A stretch of 64,000 bases of DNA from Paracamarosporium sp. OC-R06-R3 (Eukaryota > Ascomycota > Dothideomycetes > Pleosporales > Didymosphaeriaceae): the NCBI GenBank assembly GCA_019828545.1, contig JACVRA010000333.1, positions 1 through 64,000 on the forward strand. The letters run 5' to 3'. Under the pieces are notes generated by a model that saw only the letters and a list, made by a program, of their open reading frames with translations, ran no database searches and was not told the origin of the DNA. The position numbers and the translations under genes were made by a program. This document shows positions 12,569 through 23,795 of this stretch, in pieces; position 1 is the first letter of the stretch; the number at the start of each line of letters is the position of its first letter.

Positions 12569-13414
12569 CTAAGTGGACTCAGGATTGAGCCGCTTCGAAT
12601 CTACGGCACCGAGGCTAGATTTATACTCCTCCCACAAGTGACCGACACTCCTGCCACAGCACTTATGCCAAAATTCATTGGGCTCGTACTTGCAGCCTCT
12701 CAATTCTTCATTGATTCTGCGCACAACATCCATACCATGCGTAGATTCGAGCCATTCTAGGAAGAAGCCCGTGCGTTCATAACCAGCGTCCCAGTCGCTA
12801 TCAGCGCTTCTCCTCCAATGGGGAGGCGCGAATCCAGCTTTGAGGCGCACCCAATCTGCTATTCCTTCGATCAAACCGCCTGGAGCTGTACCTAGCGCGT
12901 TGTGTTGCCAGCAGTGAACCATCTCGTGTACAATGACGCCTTGTATCTCCTCCTTCTTTCTCGTATCGGGCACATTGTTGATATAATCGGTGCTAAGGTG
13001 AATCTCCTTGTGATCATCGTCAATTTCGCAGCCTGTAGTGTAGGCGACGCCGGACATGGAGCGTAATATTAGGGTAATTGAACGCGTTGGTGGTATACAG
13101 TGCGTTCCTAGGTCGGTGTATAGGTGCTCGAGTACTGTGTCGACAGCATCTTCAAGCGTAGTGGAGGCGTGTAGAAGGCGGAGGAATGCCCGCGTGCCGT
13201 CGTCGGAGAGATCACGGAGCTCCAGGCGGAGAAGAGGTTTCCGGGCTGGTTTCACTTTTCTGGTAGAAGTGGTGTCTTGCGTTGTCTTATTACGTTCAGC
13301 AAGATTCGGCCTGTTGTTGGACGGAGGGACGGCCGACGATTGCGGAGCAGGGGGAGTGTTGGAAGGTGCAGGTGACATAGTTTGAAAGTATGTGGGCGTC
13401 GAAGAAGACATCAT
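12569..13414 (-). CDS. BSP-family (plant basic secretory protein-like) putative metallopeptidase
   Basis: A single exon of 281 codons with no stop interruptions. The core matches the peptidase-of-plants-and-bacteria/BSP family: GVIVHEMVHCWQHNALG near residues 159-175 carries the HExxH zinc motif (His163, Glu164, His167), followed by GGLIEGIADWVRLKAG, which supplies the expected downstream acidic ligand region, then YERTGFFLEWLE and the C-terminal FWHKCCGRSV and LWEEY. The first 55 residues are Ser/Pro/Thr-rich and disordered with no hydrophobic signal peptide, so this copy is probably cytosolic or nuclear, unlike the secreted plant proteins. Two adjacent ATGs (13414 and 13411) could start it. 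Proteolytic activity is inferred from the motif; the family's biochemical function is poorly characterised. Confidence 0.85.
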   Translation of the reverse strand: MMSSSTPTYFQTMSPAPSNTPPAPQSSAVPPSNNRPNLAERNKTTQDTTSTRKVKPARKPLLRLELRDLSDDGTRAFLRLLHASTTLEDAVDTVLEHLYTDLGTHCIPPTRSITLILRSMSGVAYTTGCEIDDDHKEIHLSTDYINNVPDTRKKEEIQGVIVHEMVHCWQHNALGTAPGGLIEGIADWVRLKAGFAPPHWRRSADSDWDAGYERTGFFLEWLESTHGMDVVRRINEELRGCKYEPNEFWHKCCGRSVGHLWEEYKSSLGAVDSKRLNPEST

Positions 13415-13767
13415 TTGGAAGGGGCAAAGAAGCTTACTAAGTCATGAGTTTACGCAAGCCCTTTGGATATGGTGAACGGTTATCGCAGGCTGGGGATGGC
13501 CACACACTTATCGATAAAGCCCAACGCCAAGAATTGTGGGGTCGAAGCCATAGCTTCGCCATTGGGCAATCATTCGAGAGGATAAGTTGAAAAGGTTGTA
13601 GTTAGGATCAGCATCATATTCAAAAGACAAGAGTGCCTTCTGTTGCCTCATAGCTCGATCATGTATGATAAGAGGTAAACGCACACATGCGAGCACGCTC
13701 CTCGTCTTCTATATGCGGCTTGGTCTGCCAAACTGAATTTGAAGATACCCGAGGTTGTCTATATAGT

Positions 13768-14768
13768 TCAGTTCGCAAGTGTTTTGCTCTTAAAAAGATG
13801 GGGAAAGATGCTCGGCAGCTCCTCGAGGCTCCTGATCTGGTGTTTCGCAGCACGCACGGATGGTTCAGGGTCCTCTGGATCTAGAAGATGTGCTGTGTGC
13901 CAACCTCGTTCTTGTGCGGCTCTTGTGTTAATATATGAGTCGTCTAAGACAAGTTAGTACTGTTATACAGTGAAGTATGGGAAGTACATGCCGACGAAAT
14001 AGCAGTTCTCGTTAGACTTCACTCCTGCTTGGTCCATCGCTTTTTCGTACATCTCCGTGTGCGGTTTACAGTAGAATTTTTCAGACCCATAGTCGCAATA
14101 AGTGATGCCTTCGAACAGATCATCGATACCCAACAACTTCACCACTCTTTCACCGTGCGTGACATACGCATTTGTGAACAACCACATTTTGACCTTGCTC
14201 TTGTCGATGTCTTCAAGTAGCTTCCGTAATACCGGATTGGGCTTGATGATATCCTCCAGAGGCAATGCATCATCTACTTTGGCGTTGTACTCCAAAGCGT
14301 CGACCTTGTGGTGGCGGACAAGACCTTCGATGGCAAGACCATACTCGCGGTAATACTTGAGGTGTAGATCATTTGCCTCTGCTTTTGATAGTGATAGATG
14401 ATTTTCGAAGTATTGATCTGTAACGGGTAAGCTTTGTCCTTGATGAAGTGCTGCAAGAGACAAAGCGCGGCTTAGTGAAAGCAAAGCACAGAAGCCCCCC
14501 AACTCGGACGCAGCCAAGAACTTGAACAAGTCGTAGAGTAGAACCAAAAAGGGGACAGGGAAAATTCACCTATAAGGTCCGACATCAGGTGTTGTACTTT
14601 ATAGCCTGCATACAAGTGAGTCATCGACACAAAGCTGAGCGTTTTCAGCAAATCCTACTCTTGGGATAGAGCTATTTCGTTTATCAGTACAGAACTAGTT
14701 GATAAATTGTCCAGACGTACACAGTTGTCAATATCGAAGAAAAAGACTGGTTTATCGCATTGCGACAT
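13768..14768 (-). CDS. SDT1: HAD-superfamily pyrimidine 5'-nucleotidase, Sdt1/Phm8-like
   Basis: Five exons on the minus strand: 14768-14721, 14671-14659, 14605-14570, 14417-13992, 13943-13768, 232 residues. Exon 1 encodes the catalytic motif I, FFFDIDNC (Asp12 nucleophile, Asp14). Exon 2 is a 13-nt microexon restoring LYPK. Exon 4 has YFENHLSLS, YGLAIEGLVRHHKVDALEYN, motif II WLFTNAYVTHG, and the motif III lysine in YCKPHTEMY; exon 5 completes motif IV (CYFV-DDS) and the C terminus. The last intron (13991-13944) begins with GC, not GT, and has a perfect TACTAAC branch before CTTAG; only this junction gives CYFVDDS. The family dephosphorylates UMP/CMP and related monophosphates, or lysophosphatidic acid in Phm8. 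Exact substrate is not resolved by sequence. Confidence 0.85.
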
Positions 14769-15325
14769 CTTTGAGGCAGATGAGAGAAGGCCAGTAACTA
14801 GACTTGGATCTAAAAATTTGGATTATTCTTAGGGTTCGTACAATATGCAGAAGTATCTCGTCTCGGTGAGCGGATCATTTACCTACAAGTGAACGTGTAG
14901 GCGTGGAAGAGTGTCTCGAATACGTCAGGACTTTTCGATACAAACCCGTCACCGTTCAGAATGATAGTAACGCAAGTCAGGAGCGGCTAGAACAGTATCA
15001 AAGACAAGATAATAATGTAGACGTACGAGGAAAATTTCATCTCGGTGCTAGAACAACAGTGTAGATCGATGACTGGGAGGCAAGAGAGGCACCATCCCAG
15101 TATGGAAAGGTGGCTTGGCACCACATGGCCGCTTTCTCCATGCGCGCGTTTGGGCGTTGCTTCGATTCTCTCCAACCCCTTCCTCACTCCCCCTCGACGC
15201 ATCGTCATCATGGACCTTCCTGTATTTGTATATGGATTGCTCTCTAACTGATCAACCCAATCCAGTCTCTGTAGCTTGGTTTGAGCGCGTGCTGAGTAGA
15301 GCAAACATTCGGCTGCCACGCAGCC

Positions 15326-17714
15326 ATGTCGACAAGCGCAGCACCTCCGCTGGCAAACGGGACCAGCGTGGTACCCGCTGAGGATCGGCGCGAGGCCGAG
15401 TTCCTCAACAAGTTGCTGCATATTCGCGATGAAGTTTTCGCGGGCAAACACCCGCGCATTCGTCTCCCACCCAAAGTAATAGAACAGGTCGTACCGCGTC
15501 CGTCGCAAACCACACTGGCTGCCAGACCTACGATTAACGGGACACCCAACGGCGCCCTTAATCAGCAGCTGTACCCGCCGCGCCTCGAAAACTCCACACC
15601 AAACGATTTTGCCTTGCCCGTCGCACACGCGTCGCGGCCCTTCCTGGCCAAGTCTGCATCGTCTGGCATCGACCCAGTATTGCTCACCAAGTCTGATCAT
15701 CTCATCAGGGCTGAACTACAACTCAAGCGACAGCAGCTTGAGCGGGCATTGAAGGACCAGTTGGATAAGCGTGGTCGTGCAAACGACGACGAGCGAGAGG
15801 TGCTGGATGTGGACGACCTGCTTGCTCAGGCCCACAGACTGGTAAAGCCCATCTCCGGCCTGCGACCTCCTGCTGCCGATAGCGATGGCGGAGAGTCTTT
15901 CGACAACTCGTACTACTCTAGCAAAGCCGATAGTTGGTCGTCGGACGAGGTTGATGTTAATCACAACTCCAGTACTGATGTCACAGGATCACTCACACAA
16001 CAGGGCAAACATGCCGCCAACGAGGCGCAACAGGTGGCCAAGCCTTCTCAATTAGGCCCAGCCGGTGCTCCAGTGATCGATCTTGATGACGAGCCTTACG
16101 AACCTGGCGATGACATTCTAGAAATCTATGAGCCTGACGTTGCTGGAGTACACGAAGATCTAGATGAGTCCGACTACTCACCTCCACCAGCCGATGCAGG
16201 TCCTAGTGAGCCTAGAAGGCAGAATGGACGTTACAATAATGGCGGCGTGAACGGGTACGATAGCAATGCGTTTCTTTTTACCCCTCTTTCATTCCCATCA
16301 ATATCCATGCATATTGAAGTCTTGCCGCACAGCGCGTGATGAAGATGTTTCACACTCACAAGCAAACCACCGAAATACGAGCCTTGAAATTTACATGTCA
16401 ATGAACTATCTCGCTCTGGAAACAACCAAGTGCTGATATTCGTTCAGATCATCTCGACGCCAAAGCCCCACTGGCCCAGTGCCACCCATCCAAAATAGTC
16501 GCAAGCGGAAGCGGGAGTGGAAAAAGAATAACAACAATAACAATAAGCGTACTGTACAGTCACCAGAACCGTACATCAAAGAAGAGCCGCAGTCACCTCC
16601 CCCGTTCGTGCCATTTTCGGATCCACCATCGAGCAAGCGACGAGCATTACAACCTCTCCCTAATGATGTGGAGGTTGTGGACAGGGTGCAACCCATCTAT
16701 TTTCGTGACCCGGAGCCTTCTGCTCGACCACCAAGACAGTACGATGAACCGTTGTCTCCAAGTATTGCACGTCTACCCCAGCGTCGGTTAGATCGGGATG
16801 ATCAGGACTTACGTCGTGTGGCAAGCGTCCAATATGCTCGACGACCGTATTCACCTAGCAATAACGATCTGTATACCGTGCCTTCGCCTCGACACAGTCG
16901 CGCAGCATCTCATGTCTTTACCGAGCGTCCTATTGAGCAACCCGTCTACCGAGAAACATCGGTCCGACCGTCAGCGACATCTAGATATGTACCTGACCAT
17001 GCTAAAGAGGCTGACTATATGGCACGAGCTCAATCGCCTACGGCCGATCTAATGGCTATGGCACCTCCTCCCCGCCGCATTGTCGTGGATCAGTATGGAA
17101 ACAAATACTACGCGGCTCCAGTGGATGCCAGGGACTCGGTTGCTCCACCCGCTAGAAGAATTGAGGTTGATCCGTACTACGAGCGTGCGGTGACTCGAGA
17201 GCCAACGCTACGGGCACCTGCGCGTGCGGATTTGTACGAGGAAGATGATGTTCAGAGGATGCCCCCACCACCCCGGCGGTATGTGGAAGCTTCGGAAGCC
17301 GACCTGATTGATTCGCGTGCGTATCGGCGAGAAGCTTCACATCGTCCCTTGGAAGTAGAGTATCGACCACATGAGGTGATGGAACGGCGACCGATGGCCC
17401 AGTACGAAGCAATGGGCCCTCCACACGAGTATTTACCGAGTCGGGCTTACAGTGTTCGGCCTGAAATTATCCGTCGCGAGGTTCCAGAAGGGTACGTTCG
17501 TCACGAGAGCATTCAACCCGGTCACATCCGCGTAGCCGCACCACGCTTGCGTGAAGTGAGCGTTGTTCACCATGAACCCAATGATGACCGCCGATTTGCA
17601 TTTGCGACGCCACAGAGGCGTTATGTGGACGAAGGTGGTCTGGAGCGGCCCGCTGAGATGGTGCAAGAACGCTACGCAACGGAAGCTCCTCGACGACCGA
17701 CTTATCGCTATTAA
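15326..17714 (+). CDS. Unrecognised, largely disordered nuclear-type protein
   Basis: Best model: exons 15326-16254 and 16448-17714 with an intron starting GTACGA, 731 residues; a donor 15 bases later (GTTTCT at 16270) is in the same phase and gives 736. I do not recognise the family. Visible parts: an N-terminal helical segment (AEFLNKLLHIRDEVFAGKHP, residues about 24-43), a charged helix near residues 130-155 (ELQLKRQQLERALKDQLDKR), acidic stretches, a strongly basic likely nuclear signal with an Asn run just after the intron (RKRKREWKK then six Asn), and many Arg/Pro/Tyr-rich segments with a recurring PPxRRI/PPPRRY motif, once with DQYGNKYY. The composition suggests a chromatin- or RNA-associated scaffold; that is only inference. 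Upstream intergenic 14769-15325 faces the divergent nucleotidase. Confidence 0.8.
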
Positions 17715-19010
17715 GCATTTGGCAACATGGGAGAGAGGCCAAACAGAGGGGCGCTTCGTAACGGCACGACACGTTGGCTGGCGGTAGAAACATTGCAGCA
17801 GAGCAGCAATGGCAAAGTCGTCATTTTTAAACTATAGCATACACTGTGGGGTGCTGTTGTTGGACTGTATTCTGTATTTACGGGCATTGCAGGTTTGATT
17901 GAGAGGTCAAGGACTGTTGGATAGGTCTCGTTCACGATGGTTCAATTCTGGATAGGTGCTGAAAGCGCAAAACAACCGAAGGCCAAAGCGAGTAGGTGAT
18001 TTGATAGCGTGCATACAAGTAGCAAGGAATACGAAGATATGGTGGTGTGGTTTGATAGCAGGCAGTTGGTGATGTCGTAATCTCGGTGGATCTACGGCTA
18101 GCGCGTTGCACCATGGCCAACCGAAGGGTAGGGAGGGGGTGCAAGTTCCAACCTGGCGGACATGTGGGAAAACCGGCAACCGGAGAGATATCGATAAAAT
18201 TAGGACCGGTGTGTGTGCTCGGCGTGTTGCGGTCGGGCCAAACAGAGGAGCGGGTTTAGATGGTGGACGTTGGGCTAAGGGCTAGCTGCAGAGAGTCGTC
18301 ATCATCATCAATTGGAAGCTCACGAGCGAGGAGACGGGCAGCGACGATGAGGTGACGTGGGGAGAGACAGCCGGGGACTTGTCTCTGCGCGCGGTGGTAC
18401 GGGTGGCAGCGAAGAACCAAGTGCCGTGTGCGCAGCGCTTATCGGGAGCGCTCGCTTACGGCACGGCGTGGACAGGTCAGCGTTTCTGGCCGCTTTCGGG
18501 AGGGGGAGCAGAGGGCCCGGGGCGCCGACGTGAGACGGGCGGGAGGGAAACGGGCAGGCTTTGTCGCATCGACGTTTGCAGGTGAAACGTCGCCAGGAAT
18601 GTCCCCCGAGTGTTGAGCGCATGTCATCGACGCGCCATGGGGTTAGGCCGCTTTGGGGCGTCTCCTCAGCGGGCGCCACAGACGTCCGGCGGCCTCAGCG
18701 CAGATCGCCCACGGCGACGACGGCGACGACGACGACACAGGCACGGGCACAGCTCGCAGCGGGCCGGCCAGCGACGCAGACGCAGACGCAGACGAACATG
18801 CACACGCTCCGCCGGCGTCGGGCCTGGGCGAGCGCTCGCTGCTGCTGCACTGGCACCGGCGGCCGCTGCCCGTGCGTCGCGCCTGTGGTCTAGCGGCATT
18901 CTCACTCAGCCTCTGGTCCTGGGCACCACCTCGACCTCGCTCGTGTCTCCCTCGCTCTTCTCCCATCCTCCTCCGCCCGACTCTCTCCCCAGGGCGCCTC
19001 TCCCCACGCT
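17715..19010. other. Intergenic region upstream of KH gene
   Basis: Tail region of the disordered-protein gene followed by the promoter and leader of the KH gene. 18600-19000 is very GC-rich, with CGACGA/CGCAGA-type simple repeats near 18716-18792, and the long frames on both strands there are products of that composition. No gene recognised. Confidence 0.5.
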
Positions 19011-22000
19011 ATGCACAAGATATCAAACTTCACGGGCCAGGCTCGCCACGGCTGGGAAAAAATGGCTCCGTCCGCCGGCTTCCCGTTCTCCAGATCCAAC
19101 CACGACCTGCCCGTCACAGCGCCCATCAAGCGCCCGTCGACCGCAACCTCGGCGCCCCCCGTCATCGCCCCGGGCACCCAGGTCAATCTGTCCTTCAACG
19201 TGCCCTTTGCCTCCAGCCTGCCCGGGCCCGACGTCGACGACATCATGTACGCCAGCCCCGGCGCAAAGGCCCGCTGGACTTTTCCGGAAGCCACGGCTGA
19301 CGGCACCCCCGTCCACAAGCTGCCCGTCCACGCCCAGAACGTCGACAACCTGCGCGCCATGTGCCGCGAGGTCCAGGACCAGACCGAGGGGCGCGTTGCC
19401 GCCACCGTCGTCTCGGCCGAGTCCAAGCCGCTGCCCGGCCTGCAGCGGGGGCCCTTGCGCGCTCTCGTCACAAACGTGTGCCTGTCTGGCGAGCTTGAGA
19501 TTGTGAACCAGATGCGCTGCAAGGTCCTCAACTCGACCCCCATCTCGCTGGTAGGCTGCATTGGCTCCTGATACACGTTGCCTTGTCTGACACTGTGCAT
19601 AGCGCTCGTCCTTCGTCGACATTGATTCGGATCTGATCATTGACCGCACGTCACAGCACGTCAAGGGCCCCGTCCTGAACCAGCTCGACCTGATTGCCAA
19701 GACGACAAAGGCCGACATCTTCGTGCTGATGCCAAAGCAGCCCGACATCGAGTCCGCGAGCTTCAATGGCAACCTCGAGACCGGCATGGACTCGCGTCTG
19801 CGCTGCGCCATCTACGGCGACATGGAGACAATGGAGCACGCCAAGACGCGCGTGCTCATCATGATCGACCAGATCGTGAGTTCTGATGCCCCGCAGTTTG
19901 CTATCCACTAGCGCACAAAGCTAATTTCACAATCGTCACAGCTCAAGCGATACGTGGATACGATGAAGCTGGAGCTGACCATGCATACCCTCATCTGCGG
20001 CCGAGGACGCAAGAACATCAAGTTGATTGAATCTGCCACAGGAACCGCAATCTACTTCCCGCCGCCATTCCCCCGCCTTTTTGGCTATACTCCACCCGGC
20101 GCACAGCGACGGCCCGATGACTTGATCTACATCACTGGTGAGAACTCGGAGTGCATCTTGAGAGCTAAGCAGCGTCTTCACGACCTGGTCATGTCGACCA
20201 AGGTCTTTGTAAAACCCGTCATGGTGACGGACACAAAGCTAGATGCCATCCTTCTCGAGCGTCTCGACAAGGTGCGCAAGATCATTGAGAACAACGGCTC
20301 CTATATTCTCTTGCCTCCATTGGGCATGCAGCGCGGCGTTGTCCGCGTTCAGGGGACCGACGTTCTCCATGTCGAGCGCACTGTGCGCGAGCTGATGGCT
20401 CTCGTAAGATGCTCAGCCCACCTATGCGTGATGCAGTGCTTACCTCGAATAGGCTGGCCAATTCTATAGCGCCTCATGGTTCATCACCCATCCTGACCCT
20501 TCGCAGCGCCCACCTACGGCTGCCGATGTGCGTGCTATGCTCTCGGATATCTGCATTAACTCTGGCGCGGAGATCAGCTTCGAGAAGCTGAACTTCCACA
20601 TCTACGGCTCCGATGATGCTGTCAAAGCTGCCATGATGGTGATCAACAACATTCCATTCGTGAAGAAATCCCAGTATAACATGAGCGTCAAGATCGAGCT
20701 TGCCAACGAACACAAAGAGTTCGTCAGCGGTAAGAAGAACGGAAAGATCAACAAGATTATGAGCCACAGCAGCGTGCAGATTGTCTTTGATGGCTTCAAC
20801 GAATACAACTTCTACATCGTTGTGCGTGGTGCTCAGTATGACGCCACCAAGAACGGTCTTGACCTTGTTGAGCAGGAGATGCCTGCTGCCATCTCTTTCC
20901 ATGTCCCTGACCAATATCACAAGCGCATCATCGGAATTGGTGGCCAGCACATTCAACGCATCATGAAGAAGTATTCCGTGTTCGTGAAGTTTTCCAACGC
21001 GATGGACCGCGGTGGCTTTGGCAAGGAAGAGGATGACATCAAAGTCGACAACGTCATCTGCCGTACTCCGGCGCGTAATGCTCAGAACCTTGATCTGGTC
21101 AAGCAAGAAATCATGGACATGGTCGAAAAAGCTGATGCTGAATTCGTCTCCGAGACCATCAACATCAACCGCCTGTACCATCGTGAGCTCATTGCCCGCT
21201 TGGATAAAATTGATGAGTTGGAGAAGAAGTTCAACTGCAAAATTACATTCCCGAGCACGGAGGAAGCAAGTGACACAGTTACTGTCTCTGGCCCTGAATA
21301 CCAGGTGCCATTGGCAGTGGATGAGTTCTTGGTAAGAATGCATCTGCTCCTTTCAGCTGCAACATGCTAACATTGTTTAGGGTATGGTTCCTGAGACACA
21401 CGATCTCGCCTTCCCTGTTTCTAAAGAACTCGGTGAACACATGCGTTCTGCGGAATTCAAAACTGACATTCTCGATAAGCTCAGGGATCAACATGTTGTT
21501 GAAGCTCACCTCAAAGAAGTCCAAACCGAAAATGTTGAAGATGGCAAGGAGCAGCAGATCGAGACTCTTCACCTCAGCTTCACCAGGAACAATGCCGGTG
21601 GTCTTAAGGATGCTCTTGACTTTCTAATCAATCACCTAGTGATGCACGGTCTCGACACCAACACTATCCGCGGGGCGCTTCCCCGACCCAAGTCCGATTC
21701 TTTCGAGGAATCCCTGCCCTTCTTCGAGTCTAAGCTGCTCCAGCGTGCCGAGCCGCCCGTTGATAGCACCGATTCGCCCACCCGTTCTCACTTCGGTGAC
21801 GAGGAACGCCCCGGCATGTTGGACCGTCTCCGCAAGCCTGGCAGCATGTCTTCCTTTACATCTCTATTCAACTCGCGTAGAAACGGCACCAACTCTCCCG
21901 GTTCTCTCTTCAAGCATGCTTCTAGCAACGCTTCGAAAGCCTCCCTCGCCAGTCTAGAGTCCCAGGGCAGCGGATACCGCAACCCCTGGAACGACAGTGG

Positions 22001-22208
22001 CATCAATCTCACGGACGACGAACACCACACTAACAGTTGGCCCATGCCAACGCCGCGATTTGAAAGCAAGTTTCCCTTTGGATCCTCTTCGGCCGCGCCG
22101 GGAGATGTCACTCCCAGGTACGACCCGCGGGCGTCAGTTGACAGCGGCCGCCCCTCTACTTCTCATTCTGCATCTGGATACCCGGGCCCTATTGGCCCTC
22201 CTCGTTAA
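19011..22208 (+). CDS. Multi-KH-domain RNA-binding protein
   Basis: Five exons: 19011-19550, 19603-19875, 19942-20403, 20507-21331, 21381-22208, all phase 0, 975 residues. KH signatures with the GxxG loop are seen at about residues 287-315 (ICGRGRKNIKLIESATGTAI) and 560-590 (HKRIIGIGGQHIQRIMKKYS); further KH-like repeats without a clean GxxG occur near 430-480, 495-530 (GKKNGKINKIMSHSSVQIVF) and 620-680. KH domains bind single-stranded RNA or DNA, and serial KH proteins of the vigilin/Bicaudal-C kind act in mRNA localisation, stability or translation in the cytoplasm. The C-terminal about 130 residues are Ser-rich and disordered with low charge. Introns are 49-103 nt. No fungal gene name is assigned because I cannot separate orthologues from other KH proteins by eye. 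Confidence 0.85.
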
Positions 22209-23055
22209 ACGATACACCATTTTCCAAATTTGAACCGGGCTTTATGACGAACAAATACCCCAGCCCCGGCCTTGTAGCAACGCTCAACCAAAAGAATTAT
22301 ACCCCTGTGGCGAATTCAAAAGCCTTCGGTTGGTTTGCTTTGCTTTGCGCTGTTCAATTATATTTCAGTGTTTCTGCAGTTATCTGAATTTTGTCATCTC
22401 CGTTGTTATTGTTCGTTTGGTTTTTCAGGCGTTTTGCGGATGTGCAATGATTCCCCCAGGTCGGCGCCAAAAGAAATATACCAATTTGCTGCTGTTTGCT
22501 GCTTTTGCTGTGGATTTTGCATGTCTTCGCTTTTGGTGGGGGATTGGAATGCTGGATGATACCCGGATCCGTGGTGAGACGGATTTCTGGCAATGGTGTA
22601 TGGAAATGGATGGTATACTTGGAATAAGAATGTGGCAACGCTTTGTGCAGCTTCTCTCTCTACAAAAAAAAGGCATGCATCGCGTCCGAGCGCACCGGGA
22701 TGACGACTCATAGCAAGGATTGTGGACGACAGGTTGTAAATCGGTCTTGCTAGGTTAGGAGAGAGGTACATGATAGACAAGCACAAGTTATAGCCACGGC
22801 GCGTTCAGCTATTGCCACCATGATGTTCAAGCGTGAATAAAGTATGAAGCCCGGAGTTCAGCGGTTAAACCCGGGATGATCGCCTGCCACGTGCGTTTAC
22901 GAAAGGTGACGTTTGTACGCCCGGGCCCGAAGCCGACGTCCATCGCGGGCTGTCGACAGCTCCATAACTACACAACGAGAGTTTGTTACACCCTTCTTTA
23001 AACTGCGGACTCTTGCATTTGTTCTAGTACAGCTCTATAGCTCATCGAAGAAGGC
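22209..23055. other. Intergenic, 3' region of KH gene and rhodanese promoter
   Basis: Begins with T-rich sequence expected of a 3' untranslated region (22320-22560) and ends with the rhodanese upstream region. Frames within it are on both strands and lack motifs. Confidence 0.45.
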
Positions 23056-23795
23056 ATGGCTTCAAAGCGAGCAGCTCAATTGCTCGCTCTGCGCATCCCG
23101 CAGGCGTTTGCGACGAGGGCTGCCGCTGCCCGGTTCACCACGCAGTGCGCTGCTCCCAGGAGTACAATCATCAGGAATGTCGCCAGAGTACAAGTTGGTA
23201 CCGTGCAGCAAAGAAATCATTCTGGGTTTCCTTCCGATAAGCGCAGCAAGGTCTACGAATTCAAAGATGTTCGTCCCCTTTCCCCAACCCCTCACCCCCA
23301 TATTTTTCCCCATTCCCCACCTCCGACTTAACACTAATGGATACGGATAGGTCCTTTCCATAGTCGAAGATCCTAGCGATTCTACCGTTTTGATCGATGT
23401 CCGCGAACCCTCCGAATTCGATGCGAATAGTATCCCCACGAGCCTCAACGTCCCAATCACATCACAACCGGATGCATTGCTGCTAAGCGAAGAGGACTTT
23501 CAGGACCGCTTTGGGTTCCAGAAGCCGCCACGGGAGAAGATGGTAGTGTTCTTTTGCAAGGCGGGGGTGAGGAGCAGTGCCGCGGCGCAGTTGGCGAAAC
23601 AGGCAGGGTACGTCATCCTACACGTGAAGGATGAGAGGCTGGGAGACAGCAATGAAGGAAAGCAGGGAAAGAATAGACGGTCTGAATCGAAAGTGGGCTA
23701 ACGTATAGGTGCGCAGGTACGAAAACGTTGGCGAATACCGCGGGTCGTGGCTCGATTGGGAGAGGAATGGCGGGCCCGGGACGAAGAGCCCCTAG
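23056..23795 (+). CDS. Mitochondrial-type single-domain rhodanese (thiosulfate sulfurtransferase)
   Basis: Three exons: 23056-23268, 23351-23607, 23717-23795, 182 residues. The first about 60 residues are Arg/Ala/Ser-rich with almost no acidic residues (MASKRAAQLLALRIPQAFAT), as in a mitochondrial presequence. The rhodanese domain runs from about residue 68: LIDVREPSEF (the conserved DVREP turn), IPTSLNVPI, then VVFFCKAGVRSSAAA, where Cys140 is the persulfide-forming active cysteine and KAGVRS the active-site loop, then the C-terminal GSWLDWERNGG. It matches yeast Rdl1/Rdl2-type proteins that transfer sulfane sulfur in mitochondria. The splice at QAG-YEN is fixed by the downstream YENVGEYRGSW block. 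Specific donor and acceptor are not known. Confidence 0.88.

Noticed and set aside
18610..19600. Long frames on both strands around the start of the KH gene
   Set aside because: They follow from very GC-rich simple sequence; the Arg/Pro/Ala-only composition and overlap with the KH exon exclude them.
20474..21343. Long minus-strand frame opposite the KH gene
   Set aside because: It is the antisense of exon 4, with no motif, and the sense strand has clear KH domains.
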